Assembly (NCBI GenBank): GCA_029876055.1 | Contig: CM056874.1 | Coordinates: forward strand, 3,906,001 to 3,970,000 | Length of the DNA: 64,000 nucleotides | Direction of reading: 5' to 3' | DNA from: Madurella fahalii | Taxonomy: Eukaryota; Ascomycota; Sordariomycetes; Sordariales | Part shown: one piece after another, positions 1 through 11,909 of the stretch | Position numbering within the stretch: position 1 is the first letter of the stretch | Layout of the letters: every line of letters begins with the position of its first letter | Notes under the pieces: generated by a model | Database searches by the model: none | The model's input: the letters and a program-made list of their open reading frames with translations, nothing else | What the model was told of the DNA's origin: nothing | Translations under genes and position numbers: made by a program

Positions 1-174
1 CCTTCATTGAAGGAGCTGGCCCTAACCCCAAAATACGCAGAGCGACCGGAAAAATGGCAATCTTCTCGCACACGTCGGGGAACGACTCCATAAGGTAGAT
101 TGGGCCCTGGTCGATAATGGCCCACCTGTGGCACCAGTACGCTCCTCAATTTTCTCGGGGGGCAGATTTCAGTA

Positions 175-2456
175 ATGCCATCTTCGGCAACATCAATACC
201 GGCCTCGCCGAAGGCCTCACTCGCCCCAAAGAGAGAGGTATACAAGTGCCAATTCTGCAACCGCACATTCAGCAGGAGCGAGCACAGGAGCAGGCATGAG
301 CGGTCCCGTATGTGTTTACCATTGCCACCCTTACCTTCTCACCCCATCGCCCCTCCTCCCCCTCCTCCCCCTCCTCCCTCTCTCCCCCTCCTCCTCCCGT
401 CGGGACCTCGTTTTCCTCCTAACCAGTGGATACAGACACAAAAGAGCGGCCCTTCAAGTGCCTGAAGTGTCGCAGCACCTTTGTGCGCCGCGATCTTCTT
501 CTCCACCATGACCGCACCGTCCATGCGAAAGATGGGGGCGTTCCTCTCCACAGCGACGGCAAGCGCCGTGGCGGTCCCGAGACTGCTAGGCCTGTCAGCG
601 GTCCCTCCAAGTCTGCAATCGCCATCGATACTTCCGCTCTTGAGCAAATCGAAGCCAATAGCGTCGGTATCTTTGACGTGGAAACCGCTGCAATGCTTGT
701 CGCTGACTTTCATCAAAAAGCTACCGCAGCGGCTCAGGCCAATGACAGCCACTACGACAGCAGCTCGGGCATGGCCTTCTCGCAGAACGAGTCCTCAGTG
801 ATGGAGCCTTCAGTGAGGTACTCCATCAGCGACCTCCGCCCGCCGCAGTGGGACCTAGTTCGCGGAGCGCCGTCACGCTCTACAGTGCCCAAGGATAGCG
901 ATAAGGTACCGAGTGAATTCGTCCAGAAAACAAGCCTTGGGGACCACAATTCAGACGGCGGAGCAGAAATCAATGCTTCTGTCGAAAGGAGCGAGCAGGA
1001 CCCCGTGGGTGGATCGGGCCCGGATGACTTACGACAGTACGACAGCGACGCAGCGGGGCCACTCTCGCCCACGGCTTTAAGCGATGAAAAGTCAGACTGT
1101 GCGCCGATTACTTCTGAACCGGCATACTCTCGGGAGTTGTCGGTGGAGACCGGGGTTCTCTCAATGTCTGATGATTCGGAGGATGCCGCTCTACAGTCTC
1201 CTCCGGGCCTGGGGAATGAGCTATCCAGGGTCACCGATGTAGTGGCCTATCAAATAGTCCAAGAGTTCTGGAAGATAGGTTCTTCGCGGCGGACGAGCAA
1301 TTCCACTACTCGCACCAGGACCCCTAGGATAGATGAAGGGCCACCACAATCCATTGATGGCACTTTCGTTTGTCCTCCAAACCCTACCGAGCAGGCACGC
1401 AGAACATCCCAAAAGAGAACCTACGCCGAAAAGGAAGATGACGGGTCTGACGGCGAGGGATCGCGAAGGCGGCGATCAAAACGGCCAACACCACGTGCCC
1501 CCGATGATAGAAGAACAACCAAATGGCTCGCGTGCCCTTTCTGGAAACTCGACCCGAGCGAGCACCGGGCGTGCTTCAGGCTCACCCTCGACGGCATCGC
1601 CCGTGTAAAGCAGCATCTCAGTAGAAGGCATACCCCCGATTTTTATTGCGAGTTCTGCATGGCAGTATTCTCAGACCAGGAAGACCACCAAAGGCACGTA
1701 CAATCCAGATCCTGCTCGTATCGGTCTTGCAAGTTCACCGGCATAACACACCAGCAACACCGCCAGCTGTCAAGACGGTCGAAGCCCAATCTGTCGGAAC
1801 AAGAGCGATGGTTTGCCATATGGGATATCGTCTTCCCCAGTCATCCACGCCCCGCTTCGGCTTATATGGATTCCGACCTGTCCGAGGACCTGTGCCAGTT
1901 CAGGGAGTTTGCGCAGCTCCGTGGTCCGGCCATGATCCTAGCGGAGATACAGGCAAACCACCGTGCCTCAATGTCGGAACTTACAGAGGCACAAGCCTCC
2001 TCAGCTCTAGAGCTGACCATCTCTCGAGGCGTCTTCACCTTGTTCGAGGCATGGTTGGCCGAACATAACAATGCCTCGCCCACACAACCGATAGCGGCAT
2101 CGACCAGACAGGAATCGTTAAACGAACACCGGGACCCGCAAGGTCAAGGTAATTCGGATTCTCTGCACTCCATACAGCTGGGCATCCCGAAAATCCCGAC
2201 ATCATTTCTCGAAAAAAATGCAATCCTGCACAACACTCAGGAGGCGTCGCGTCCCCCTGGGTCCCACGAAGAAGACGAGACCGGGCCGGCAGCGCCGTCG
2301 ATCTATGATGAGCAAAACTGGGAAGGGTCGGATGAGCAAAGCTGGGATATGCCCCTCTTTACTGACAACGACTTGTTGGAGGTGGACTGGGCAATGATGG
2401 GAGGCACACACCAAGATATGTCAAGTCCTGGGGAAGGATCAAGCGCAAGGTTATAG
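175..2456 (+). CDS. C2H2 zinc-finger transcription factor (two exons, 717 aa)
   Basis: Probable nuclear DNA-binding regulator. Exons 175..307 and 436..2456 are joined by removing a pyrimidine-rich intron (donor GTATGT at 308, acceptor CAG ending at 435). The splice restores a classic finger pair: finger 1 is C-x2-C-x12-H-x3-H (CQFC...HERSH), then the linker HTKERPFKC, then finger 2 C-x2-C-x12-H-x4-H. The total length is divisible by three, which supports the junction. A long acidic Ser-rich middle follows. A second Cys/His block lies at about positions 1525-1720 (CPFWKLDP..., RVKQHLSRRH, YCEFC...F...H), a pattern common in fungal C2H2 proteins. The acidic tail ends DLLEVDWAMM and could be an activation region (inference). 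The start is the first ATG in frame; a further upstream exon cannot be excluded. Targets unknown. Confidence 0.85.
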
Positions 2457-2872
2457 CCCCGTATATCATGATCGTAGTGGTGTGGAACCCAAGAGGTCAG
2501 GTACGGGATATTGAATCTCTTCTGAATGTAAGGCAATGTTGATGCTGTCGGTTGGCTTGAGAGGCTCGAGGAGGAGCCTAAGCTACCCCGCAACCGGGAA
2601 TCTAGCTTATTTCTGAACCCCTGGAAGCCTGATTCAACAGGGATTTGCCAACGGAAATGCCTTCATTAGAAGTTAAGTCTTCAAGCTAAGTATTGCAGTA
2701 GTGCTGAATGGCAGATCAGGACTCCAACAGCTGATACTGTTTAGACTATAAATAATGTGGGGTTGCCCTTCGAATTCTCTCGCATATCGCCCATCACTGT
2801 AGGGATCATGTCTTCGCCGCACTCGAGATACATGTCGTCCGACGGGAAAATTACCATCCAGCAGCCCAGCCG
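2457..2872. other. intergenic, nothing recognised
   Basis: Spacer between the 3' ends of two convergent genes. No open frame with family character, no RNA gene and no repeat of note was seen. Confidence 0.5.
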
Positions 2873-3703
2873 TTAGTACAGCGAGGTAGCAGCTAGGCGA
2901 ACGTACCAGTTCCCGTGCTCCCGGATGATGCCAGTCTCACTGGTCAGGAGGTATTCCTTGCAGACTAGAAGCTCCTCCCACACTTTCACCGACTTGAAGT
3001 AGCCGCCCATTTCCCCCGCGAGGACTCGGCCTAGCTTCCCCGCGTCTTTGTCAACTTCATGCCCACATCTGCGACCGATTTTGAACCGCCGGATTCCGTT
3101 ATGCGAGAGCGGCGTCAGTAGGTCGAGATCGGCAACCCACTTTGCTCCGTCAAAGATGGAGATGAGGGCCTCCCGCAGAGTTATGTGGGAATTGATAGCG
3201 CCCGGCGTAGTGACCGGTGGTAATATGTATGGAGTGAATTTAAGATGTAGGGAAGTCTGTTCGAAACGGTCTCGCGGCTCGCCGTCGAATGTTTCGGCCT
3301 GCGAGAAACTGGAGTTGACCTGCATAAGGAGTGGATCCGCAGGTGGGATGAGCAAGACGGTTCCAGGGCATCTTAGGCTTCTGAAGATGCGTCCGATGCC
3401 TAGGAAGCGACGCGAGCCAGATCTGTCTTCTATGGAAGGGCCATGGATGAGGTACTCGGCAGTATATATCGAATTGTCAGCCGCTAGTGCCGTGACCAGT
3501 TCCAATTGGTCGGGGTGGAGGCCGTGCCCACCTGATTCAAGCATTGCGAAACAGGAGAACTTGGTCGAGCGATAGAACAGCGAGCTGTCAAGACCAGGTG
3601 AGGGGTTCGTTAGGTTGTCAACCCAATGTTGCTTACTGTGCAGTACGTTACACCTATGCAGCGAGTCGCGCGGTTGTTGGCCACTAAGTCGGCAACCACT
3701 CAA
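2873..3703 (-). pseudogene. C-terminal fragment of an uncharacterised fungal protein
   Basis: The open frame reads from about 3703 down to a stop at 2873. Recognisable blocks are KFSCFAMLESGGHGL, SIYTAEYLI, a Phe-Asp-Gly followed by TSLHLKFTPY, then GAKWVADLDLL and a C-terminal HGNWYVRLAATSL. I recall this block order from large uncharacterised ascomycete proteins; no function is known to me. The C terminus looks intact. The first 40 residues look non-coding, and a candidate intron (donor GTAAGC near 3633, acceptor TTGACAG near 3591) would put the true exon start near 3590. Family members I recall are much longer at the N terminus, and nothing upstream supplies it. A truncated relic is therefore likelier than a complete gene, but not proven. 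It sits beside another broken gene (FunK1). Confidence 0.45.
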
Positions 3704-4699
3704 CCATTGGTGCTACGATACCTCAGTAGGCTCCTCATCAACAAAGTAGTCTAGGGAAGAACTGGACTATCCGCTACAAACCCTCCGGCCCGCGCGCTCG
3801 AAACAACGCCCAGCAGGCTCCCGGTGGAGCCTAGGGAGCCCGCTAGTCACACTGGCAATCGTCAACCAACTACTACCAGCAACGGAGGTGTATCCCCTCC
3901 TCGACCGTTGTCAACCGACCGAACCTAAGAACGCTCCAAAGCGTTACGATGTGGGAAACCGAAGGCAATGGAGGCAAGAATCTGGGAGGGTTTTGAAGGA
4001 TATACTGAGGTCATACCTGATTGCCACCAGCTGTAGGCTGTAACCTGGAGGTTCTATTCCCTTCTCGTACTCATCGTCATAGCATCATCGCGGGAACTCA
4101 AGGAACCATATAGCATGTTCAATTGTATAATGTCGCGGGGGTTACAGGGATAAAGGTTGTTGAAGGGTCTGTCATGTTTTTAAAATTAGCAGCACTATAT
4201 AGACCACCGGATCTAAGTTATCTGGTTCTAACATTAGACGAGTCTTACTACTCGACGTCGTAGGGTGCTGCCACACGGCGATTGAGCAGGTCCGAGACAA
4301 GTGACCACGCGCTGATTACGTAGGTCTTCAGCATAGCGAGAACACGCCCAAGAAGGCGTTCAGTAATTGTAAACATATAAAGAAAGGTCGCCCCGACATT
4401 TGCGATCGGTTGTTGCGAGGTGTTTTCGGAAGCGTTGAGAGGATGGAGAACAATGCCAGAGCTTGGGCGAAGGAGAGGGGCTATACAGGTCGGACGGGAG
4501 GTGAAGGAGCTTCGAGGCAGGTCGTTGATTACGGACGGATGCGATTAATAGACAGGCTGGTCTTGATGCGCCTCAAGGCAGCTGGCTCGCACGTTTTGCT
4601 TTCGCCTGACGTGGCGTGCCCGACGCGACATGGTCTTCTCGCTCGGTGTCTTGCTTTGTTCCTTGCCGGTTATCAGGTGGGTCTTTCACCACGGTGGGA
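3704..4699. other. intergenic, nothing recognised
   Basis: About 1 kb rich in TA steps with no credible gene. It lies between two degraded coding fragments and may be decayed sequence. Confidence 0.4.
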
Positions 4700-5439
4700 T
4701 TAACCCACTCAACAATCTCGCCCTATTTGGACGTAACCAACCTGTCATCAGTCTCGTAGTTCCAGCTTTCAAACGCAGTTGGCCCCATGTCTTTACCCGG
4801 CCCATTGTAGTGGATACAAATCCAGAACAGCACCTAGAAGAATGACTCGAGATCGTGCATGAAAGAATGTGGCTCGTCTGCAAGTGCGCCGATGGCTAAA
4901 AACGCCCTTGTACCGGTCTTCGCTCTCGCTCCTGAGGCGACTTCCCGTTCTATTCTGCTAGCAAGGCCAAGGTCAATTAAGAATGAAGGCCAAGAAGGAT
5001 GCTTTTCGTCCTCGTTGATCATGAGATTGTTGAATGAGATATCGCGGTGGAGGAATCCGGCCTTGTATAGGGACTCGTGCCCTTCAACACAGCCCTCCAG
5101 TGCGCCAAGCAGAGCAGCCCGCGAGTTCGCCTCGTAGATAGGCTTGTCATAGTCGCGAAGAATAAGGCGCCGATGTATCTGATTTGGCAGTGCACTCCTA
5201 TCGGCCTTGGTCGAGGACTCTGAGCAGGATCGTTTGCTAGGCGGCAGACGGGCGCCAGTCTGGCTGGATAACCGTTTCTGGCCAGTCTTACTGCTACCAT
5301 GAGATTTCCGCGAAGTACTAGCACCTGTACTCGGCGTCGAGCGCTCCGGCCGGTAATTACTTGCCTGCGTAATATCCAATCCCTTCCGGACACTGTTCCG
5401 AATATCGTCATTGCCATGCACGGAAATAACAGAACACAC
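4700..5439 (-). pseudogene. Broken FunK1-type fungal protein kinase fragment
   Basis: The intact frame 5439..4834 holds the catalytic core of the FunK1 family (PF17667): KPIYEANSRAALLGALEG, the loop FLHRDISFNNLMINEDE (HRD and Asn present), FLIDLGLAS in the DFG position, KTGTRAFLAIGAL and HSFMHDLESFF. In this family a Trp normally follows the last motif. Here the codon is TAG (plus-strand 4834-4836), yet the frame beyond the stop still reads VLFWICIHYNGPGKD, and a second TAG follows after TSK. The N-terminal half of the kinase is missing and the next gene upstream is a P450, so the piece is both truncated and stopped. It is probably non-functional. A TGG to TAG change fits C-to-T mutation at CpA on the other strand. 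Confidence 0.8.
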
Positions 5440-5719
5440 ATTTCTAGACTTCTCCTACACTAGTTGCGGGCTCAATTGAAGAGCTTTCTTGCGTGCAAAA
5501 CGGTTGCGGCAATTGGTGCCGCTAAATAGAGCCTTTTGAGAGGAATCGATTGGTGTAAGTTGCGGCTGTTTTGCCAGCCTTGCGGGCAAACAGCCCGGGC
5601 GACGCGGAAAGAAGGAAGTTTTTGTTCTTCCCTATGCGACATTACGCCTGATCTAGCACATACAAAAGAGGAGGAAATGAAGTGAAGGGAGATAAAAATA
5701 CAGGTAACTCTCAAGAAGC

Positions 5720-8076
5720 TCAAGATCGCGGAGTGAAAACCACCATTGTCTTGCTCTTGGGCATCATTGCAGCCCGCCATGTCATCCACCGCGGCGCATC
5801 CGGCTCGACTAGCTTCAGGTCATACTTCATAAGGATCTGTCCCACGACAACCTTCATGAAAGCCGAGGCGTAGTATCTCCCTGGGCTGAAAAGGCAGCAG
5901 TGTTAGCCATTTGGAGAACCTGAAGGCAAGGGTGAATTTGGGGGGGGGGGGGGACAAAAAGGAAACGGACGAAAGGAAGAAAGAGAGAAAGAGAGAAAGA
6001 GAGAAACAGAGAAAGAGAGAAAGAGAGAAAGAGAGAAAGAGAGAAAGAGAGAAAGAGAGAAAGAGAGAAAGAGAGAAAGAGAGAAAGAGAGAAAGAGAGA
6101 GAGAGAGAGAAAAACATACCATGCCATCCTCCCATACCCCCACATGAGAAATGAGCTGTCGATGTCGGTGAACTGAGCTGGTTTCTGCTCGGTTTTGGGC
6201 TGTGCTTGCGGTTCAAGCGGGTGATCCAGGTTCCTCAGGACGGCCGGGTCAACGAACCGGAACCCGTCAAACTTGTTGGGAGACGGGAACTGTGAAGAGT
6301 CGCGCATCATCGCGCCCGACGGACTGCAGGCCCAGTCGCCCACGTTGAGCGTGGTGCCGTCGCTGAAGGCGAATGGTTGCAGCGCACGCCGGCGGGTGCT
6401 CACTTTTCCCCTGATGGTTAGTGCCCGTATTTACGCTTGATTACCCCCTCCGTAGAGAGGTGGCAGAGCCTCAGCGGACCGACGTACTTGACTCGACTGG
6501 TGTGAGACGGGCAGATTCTCGAAGGAAGCTGTCGAGCAGCGGGAGGCCTTTGGCTGTGCGCTCAAACTCGGCGTATTCTGATTCGAGTTCTCTGCGGATC
6601 GGGTCGATGTACTCTGGGTGAAGGCACAGATCATGGATGGCGTAGACGATAGTCTGCAGGGACCGACTATGCGATTAGCGGCGGCGGTCTTCAACCTTCG
6701 GCAGGTGTAATGAAAGGGGCTGGCACACCGTTGTCAGGATATGTACTGAGCCAAACCAGATTGCCATCAGCTCGTTGATTACCCGCTCTGCTGACCATGG
6801 ATTTTGTTTTGGTGCCGTATCGATAATCCACTGGATGCAGTCGGCCTGGATGCCAAAAGTCAATACCCAGGTCCAGGTGCCAGAAACTTTATCGCGAAGC
6901 ATCATACGCGTTTGGGGACATCGTGTCCTAAGTTCTTCAGGTCTCTTTCCTGAACGCGCAGCTCAGTAGCAGGGACCAAGCAACCGAAGAACGTCTTTTG
7001 CGCGTCGAGTCGGCGGCTGAGGATCGTTCCTACTACCCTGAAGATGGCTGTTACCTATCAGGTCCTCAAAACTCAACAGGTCAAGTCACCTACGGTTTCA
7101 GTAAACCCGGCAGAAGTTTTACAACCTCCGATATAAGAAGCGTCTGCTCGACGTATGGCAGGGCGGAGGACATGAACTCGGTGTTGTTCACTAGCAAATG
7201 ATAAGTATGTTGTTCCCAAAGCGTGGCTCAGGGATGGTTCCCTACCTAACTCTTGGCCGAACAAGGCGAGCGCGTTTAGTTGGACGACCAGTCTCATTAA
7301 CATTGGATAGACGGGGGAATGCCGGGTGTCTGACATGATACGATGTAGTTTAGCAAAAAGCGTGAACCCGGTATGACCGTGAGGCCTTCGTACCATTGAC
7401 AATAGGATGGGTCTCAAGTAACTCGTCAAAAACTGTCCTGCTCTTGATGCTCAGATCGGGGAGGATCTGGGGAAGGTTGTTGGTCAGGAGCGTCCTGAGT
7501 GTCCGCACGAAGCCGATGCCTTCCACCCCGCGGCGCTCGAACCAGTTAAACCCATTCATCGTAAACTTGGGCTGAAGCATCTGTTAAGATCATGCTGTTA
7601 GCTTATCAAGGCGCCCAGAAGCCAACATGATGAGAAGGTCATCCTTACGTGCTTGGCAGCCCCGAGAAGGGAGAGCGCGGCATCCGGAGCATGGTCAAGT
7701 TCTTTGATGTGCTTTGGTGACGACACAAATACATAACGGCAATCGGGTGCCGGAACTTCGTAGGGCTCGCCGTGAGACTGTGCAATATTGTGTTAATGCG
7801 CATTCAGAATCCGGGCGGAATTCTTTTGGGTCGGTCTACACAACATGCCTTGCGATAGCCCTCCTGAATAAGCCGAGGCCCATTCAACAGATACCTCCAT
7901 GCCGTTATGCGATTTTGTATGTATTGAGCGACTGGGTTCCAAGACGGAGTTGTTGGCCCTATCAAAGTCGAGAAGAACAGAGAGAGCGAGATGATGCTGA
8001 GGATGATACTGATAGTAGCAATTGAGGCATCTCGTGTCAGAGACGCCTGCAACTGTGGAAATTCAAACTTATCCAT
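5720..8076 (-). CDS. Cytochrome P450 monooxygenase, ent-kaurene-oxidase-like (ten exons, 531 aa)
   Basis: Haem-thiolate monooxygenase, probably anchored in the ER by an N-terminal membrane segment (ATISIILSIISLSLFFSTLI). Exons (minus): 7840..8076, 7649..7777, 7394..7580, 7246..7329, 7094..7190, 6908..7037, 6729..6845, 6488..6653, 6120..6402, 5720..5885. They sum to 1596 nt and every junction preserves phase. Motifs: MLQPKFTMNGF near the B-C region, NPWSAERVINELMAIWFG (I-helix region), E373-S-A-R376 of the ExxR, and the haem loop WGYGRMACPGRYYASAF with Cys477. The Cys codon is split by the last intron. Closest by recollection to fungal P450s annotated as ent-kaurene oxidase-like; the substrate is unknown and no terpene cyclase lies nearby. 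All key residues are present, so the gene looks functional despite the repeat-laden last intron. The first donor (GTAGAC at 7839) is the least certain site. Confidence 0.88.
5940..5953. repeat. poly-G run in P450 intron 9
   Basis: Fourteen consecutive G on the plus strand (poly-C in the transcript) just beside the GA microsatellite, inside the same intron. Confidence 0.95.
5974..6112. repeat. (GAGAAAGA)n microsatellite inside P450 intron 9
   Basis: About 17 near-perfect copies of an 8-bp unit GAGAAAGA with one CAGA interruption, ending in a short GA run. On the transcribed strand it is a polypyrimidine TTTCTCTC tract. It lies wholly within the 234-nt intron 5886..6119 that splits the haem-ligand Cys codon of the P450. 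Open frames read through it (Lys/Glu or Ser/Leu repeats) are not genes. Confidence 0.95.
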
Positions 8077-10543
8077 GGTGATGAAGAGTAGTCTAATCTT
8101 GAAAGAAATTCTCGACTACCAGGTCGTACTCTATCAAGGGTTATGACGGGTTACTCAGGGATAAGGGGAATGATGCCATGTTAAGGTACACACAGCACAG
8201 GCAGAGTGTGTGTTTGGCCGAGAAAGCACGGAGCTAGCAGGACTTCTGACTCATGGGGCCCAGGTTAACCATACAATGGCCGATGGGATGCACACTTCGG
8301 ATGGTCAAATTTCTTGGTAGCCTTCGGCACGGGGGAGGACAGGGTGTAACCAGTATCGCAGTCAACCTGAAGGCTGTGTTCCAGGCCTACAAGGGGTGGA
8401 GAGTGTCAACTAGATGAAACACACCTTAGCGTGTCCAAGACGACGGATTTCAGGGTTACTACGGCCATACTAATCATTACGATTGGGGGCTATCCGTTGC
8501 CGCTTGGCGTTTTCATCACGCAGCAAGCCATGTGAACCAGCCAATAACCCGGCCAGACATCACGTCAATTGCAACCGACGCAGCTGGGACAGCGGTTTTC
8601 TCAACAGCTTGGTTACAACGGTGCGAAGCGCCGCATCCTTTTCGAGCACTCCAGTCCCACGCGGCGGGCTGTGCCACATGGCACTGCCGGTGTGGGAACG
8701 ATGAGGTAACACCACCAGGCGGCTAAACGGTCTGCTCAGGCACCCAAGCCATGGAACCGGGCCCGAGAGAATGCGGGCAAAAAGAAAAATCGAGGGAAAA
8801 GAAGGGAAAATAAAGAAAAAAGAGAATAAGAAAAGAAAAAGAACAAGGAAAAAAAGGGGAAAAAGCCGCTATCGGAGCTGAAAATACTTAACAGCATGAG
8901 TAACAGTCATCTGCAGTTTCCAGACTGATACGACTGGTCAAGGAGAATTCGCAAGAGGATTCGAGGCATTGCAAGCTTGGCTGGCAGTACTACCGCTCGT
9001 CTTCTAATTACGGCTCAGCTGAATTCACTTGTTGCCGAGACGGTGGTTTTGTGGGGTTCAGGGCGAGAGGCCCCCTGCCGAGTTCCGATTTGCTTACTAC
9101 CGTAGCCTGCGCCTCAGCGAGGTTGACTCCAGCGACTGACTCGTCGGATTTTTAAAAGAGTTCGTGGCCTCGAAATCGGGATTGTACGGAGCAATTAGAG
9201 TCCGCTTTGTTTCAGCCGTTGTCTTATTGTTACGCATCTGCGCATCTCTTTGGCCAGTCAATGTTCAATTTGGGTGCCTGTTGCCCAGAAACCCGATCTA
9301 GAACTCCCTTAATAAGACCAAGTCGTGAAGGGCCCGTGGGGACAGAATGTGCTTGCAGTCTCTTATTGGGGTTTAACTACGAAGTAGTCATTCCTTGCTA
9401 ATTATCCATCACACCACCTAGGTAAGCACGCGAATACATCCGGAGTAATGGTCCCGATGATCCGACTTCGGTACCGTTTTTGCCAAAGGTGGTCCGCTGG
9501 GGAACGGCGAGTGCATGTTGAGCGCTGTTGATAACCTGAGATGCCTGGCCAAGCGCCCATGCGCATCTTTTACCTGTTCTTGCAGACGCCGTCACTGACT
9601 TTTGCGGAATGCCATTGGTTGCAGGTGTCTTCAAGTGTCAGCTACGCCCCCGTCTCGCGCCCAGTCGTTGCCTACTGCTACCTTTGCCCACCTTGATCAG
9701 TAAGCAGGCCATCATATCTGTGTAACATTTGCCAGGTTGTACTGTACATTGCTGTATAACCCCACGGCGATAAGTGTGCCCCGTTCTGACCAGCCCGCCA
9801 TGTATGTAAGGTAGGTATGTAGTAAGCCCTCAGTACTTCATTCAGGTGGTAAGCAAGCAATTTGCGGATGCCTCGCAACCTTCTCCTCCCCCGCACCTTT
9901 TCCCCTTTTTCTTTTATTTTTTTTTTAAAAAAAAGAAAGAAGAAAATGAATTTTCTTTCTTGCATGATTGAGGAACTGTCGCTCTAGGAATACCAGAGCT
10001 GCCCCAAACTTCAAAACGCTTCATCTGAATGAGGCACGAGTTCCCGTGCGGCAGCCCGCAGGCCCCGCGCCGTAGGGCTGCATACCTCCGAGTCCATCCA
10101 GCCGAACCCAAGACACGTTTGCCGCTGATAGCACTGCGCCACGCGGCAATATTGCTGTCGGGGGCTTGTCACCCGCTTCCCCAACACCCATTTTGCGCTG
10201 CAGCAGTGCAATGCGTGTGCGGTTTACGCTGAATGATGGATTGTATTGGCTGCTTTCACCACCGTGGTAACGTGCTTGTTAAATGCTGGCGAGAATATAA
10301 GGCAAACCCCCTTTGACAAATCGAAACCGAGTCGCCGAAGCCTGAGGCAACACTTCTTATTTTCTTGTACAACCGCGACGGATCCGACTTTAGTACCTTA
10401 CCCAGTCATTATTTCACAGGCGTTCTCCCATCTAGAAGGGGTTTGCGGGGGCTGTCCCTGTGCCTCTTAATCCAAGCGTCCACCGACCTCAACTCGGGTC
10501 AGCTGCTTGCTTGTACTGCCCCCCTCGTGGACGCGTCCCGATC
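8077..10543. other. intergenic, nothing recognised
   Basis: About 2.5 kb with no supported gene. It contains a purine-rich AAAGAAAA stretch near 8778-8870 and a T/A homopolymer block near 9908-9960. One copy of the dispersed motif GTACCTTA is at 10393-10400. Short open frames here show no family character. Confidence 0.45.
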
Positions 10544-11909
10544 ATGTCAGAGTCAGAGCAAATCCTGACGACGGCGGTGTCCGCCCAGGACTTTCTCGCC
10601 CGCAGTCATCGTGTTGGTCGTTGTGCCCGGTTTATTCGTCATTGTACGCGTCGCGACCAATTCTCGCCATGCAAAGGGCCTTTTCCTCGATGACTGTGCG
10701 TCTCTGCCACCACTCGCTTACCCGGGCCAGCTTTCTAGCCACTTGACGGGGTGAAGGCATCAGGCATACCCGCTGACACACCCCGGCAGACTTTTCTGTG
10801 GTTGCTATAGCTTTCCTGGCTGTCATCTGCGCACTGTACTACAAGATGAGGACGGGTAGGTGACAATGTGAAGCCTCGGAGACAGCAGAGCTGATCGGGA
10901 CCGCAGTGCTCACGGATCCTACCGCTACGCTTACGTACATCGGAAGGGTATGTGCTCTATAGAGCGCTGGTCATCGACTAGTCTGAGACTGATATCAAAA
11001 CACACAGCTGACCACTGCGGTTGGTTTTATGGCCATCTTCGCCGTCTACTTCGCCAAAGTCCCCATTTTAATTCTCTATATCCGGATCTTTGGCCTTCAC
11101 AGCGCGGTGCGCATCACGTCATGGATTCTGCTCACAGTTCCTCTGGTGATGCTGGTGGGCGGCGCCATCTACGGAGCTACCGCGTGTAGCCCGGAGAACC
11201 GGGTTGTGGACATGGTGTACCTCCAGGGCTGCATCCAGCCATCTCTGCGCATCGGCGTGTGGAACGGCGCCGTCTCGGCCGCTGTCGACATCATCCTGTT
11301 TATCCTTCCACTGCCGATCATCTCCAGGCTGCGCTTGCCTCCACATAAGAGGTTTGGGTTGATGATGGTTTTTCTTGCAGCGTTCTTGTACGTCTGACGA
11401 CCTCTTGTCCCCACCCTACTATCTCGTTGACCAAACCGGGCTAACTGTTTGCCCATCCAGTGGTATTGCTGCTAGTTGCATCACATTGTACTTCAGAGGC
11501 ATTTCTCTCGCCGGGCGTGGCTCATCGGGAGCCGAAGTCGGCCAGATGCTGGGCCAGTAAGTGTTTGAGGTACAGTACAATCCTGCGAACAGGCATGCGC
11601 TGACAAGCGTTATCCAGGATCGTTGAGTGCTCGATCGCTATCATGGTCGGATGCGTTCCTGCGCTGCGCTCCTTCTGGACACACCACATCATCAACCTGT
11701 CGATCTACTCAAGGATTCAGTCAGCGTTCTCTGCTACGAGATCTAAGAGGACGCAGGCATCGGTGGGATCTAAGGCGCGCTCTGGTGCTAGTTCAGAGCA
11801 CATCAACAGCCCACCCTTCGATGTCGAGCTAAACGAGGTGAAAATTACCCAGACCACACAGGTAGTTAGCACGATGACGACCACGGAGGCTTATAACCGG
11901 GGCTGGTAA
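10544..11909 (+). pseudogene. Fungal rhodopsin-like (SAT4-type) integral membrane protein, probably frameshifted
   Basis: Seven-helix family of the fungal plasma membrane (PF20684-like), function unknown. Likely exons: 10544..10695, 10790..10855, 10886..10947, 11008..11387, 11461..11556, 11618..11909. The last three join in phase to 256 codons and the helices are clear (FMAIFAVYFAKVPILILY, AAVDIILFILPLPII, IVECSIAIMVGCVPALRSF). Exon 2 gives VVAIAFLAVICALYYKM. Two problems lie at the 5' end. The start MSESEQILTTAVSAQDF is one base out of frame with the first helix (SPAVIVLVVVPGLFVIVRV), as if one extra T sits at 10592-10594. The gap 10856..10885 would be a 30-nt intron, shorter than usual, and reading through it hits TGA. 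Either the locus is decaying or the sequence has an error; the 3' half looks intact. Confidence 0.65.

Noticed and set aside
4410..4703. 97-codon plus-strand frame
   Set aside because: Low-complexity and partly antisense to FunK1 remnants; no family features.
5820..6403. Long Lys/Glu- or Ser/Leu-repeat open frames on both strands
   Set aside because: They are translations of the GAGAAAGA microsatellite within a P450 intron.
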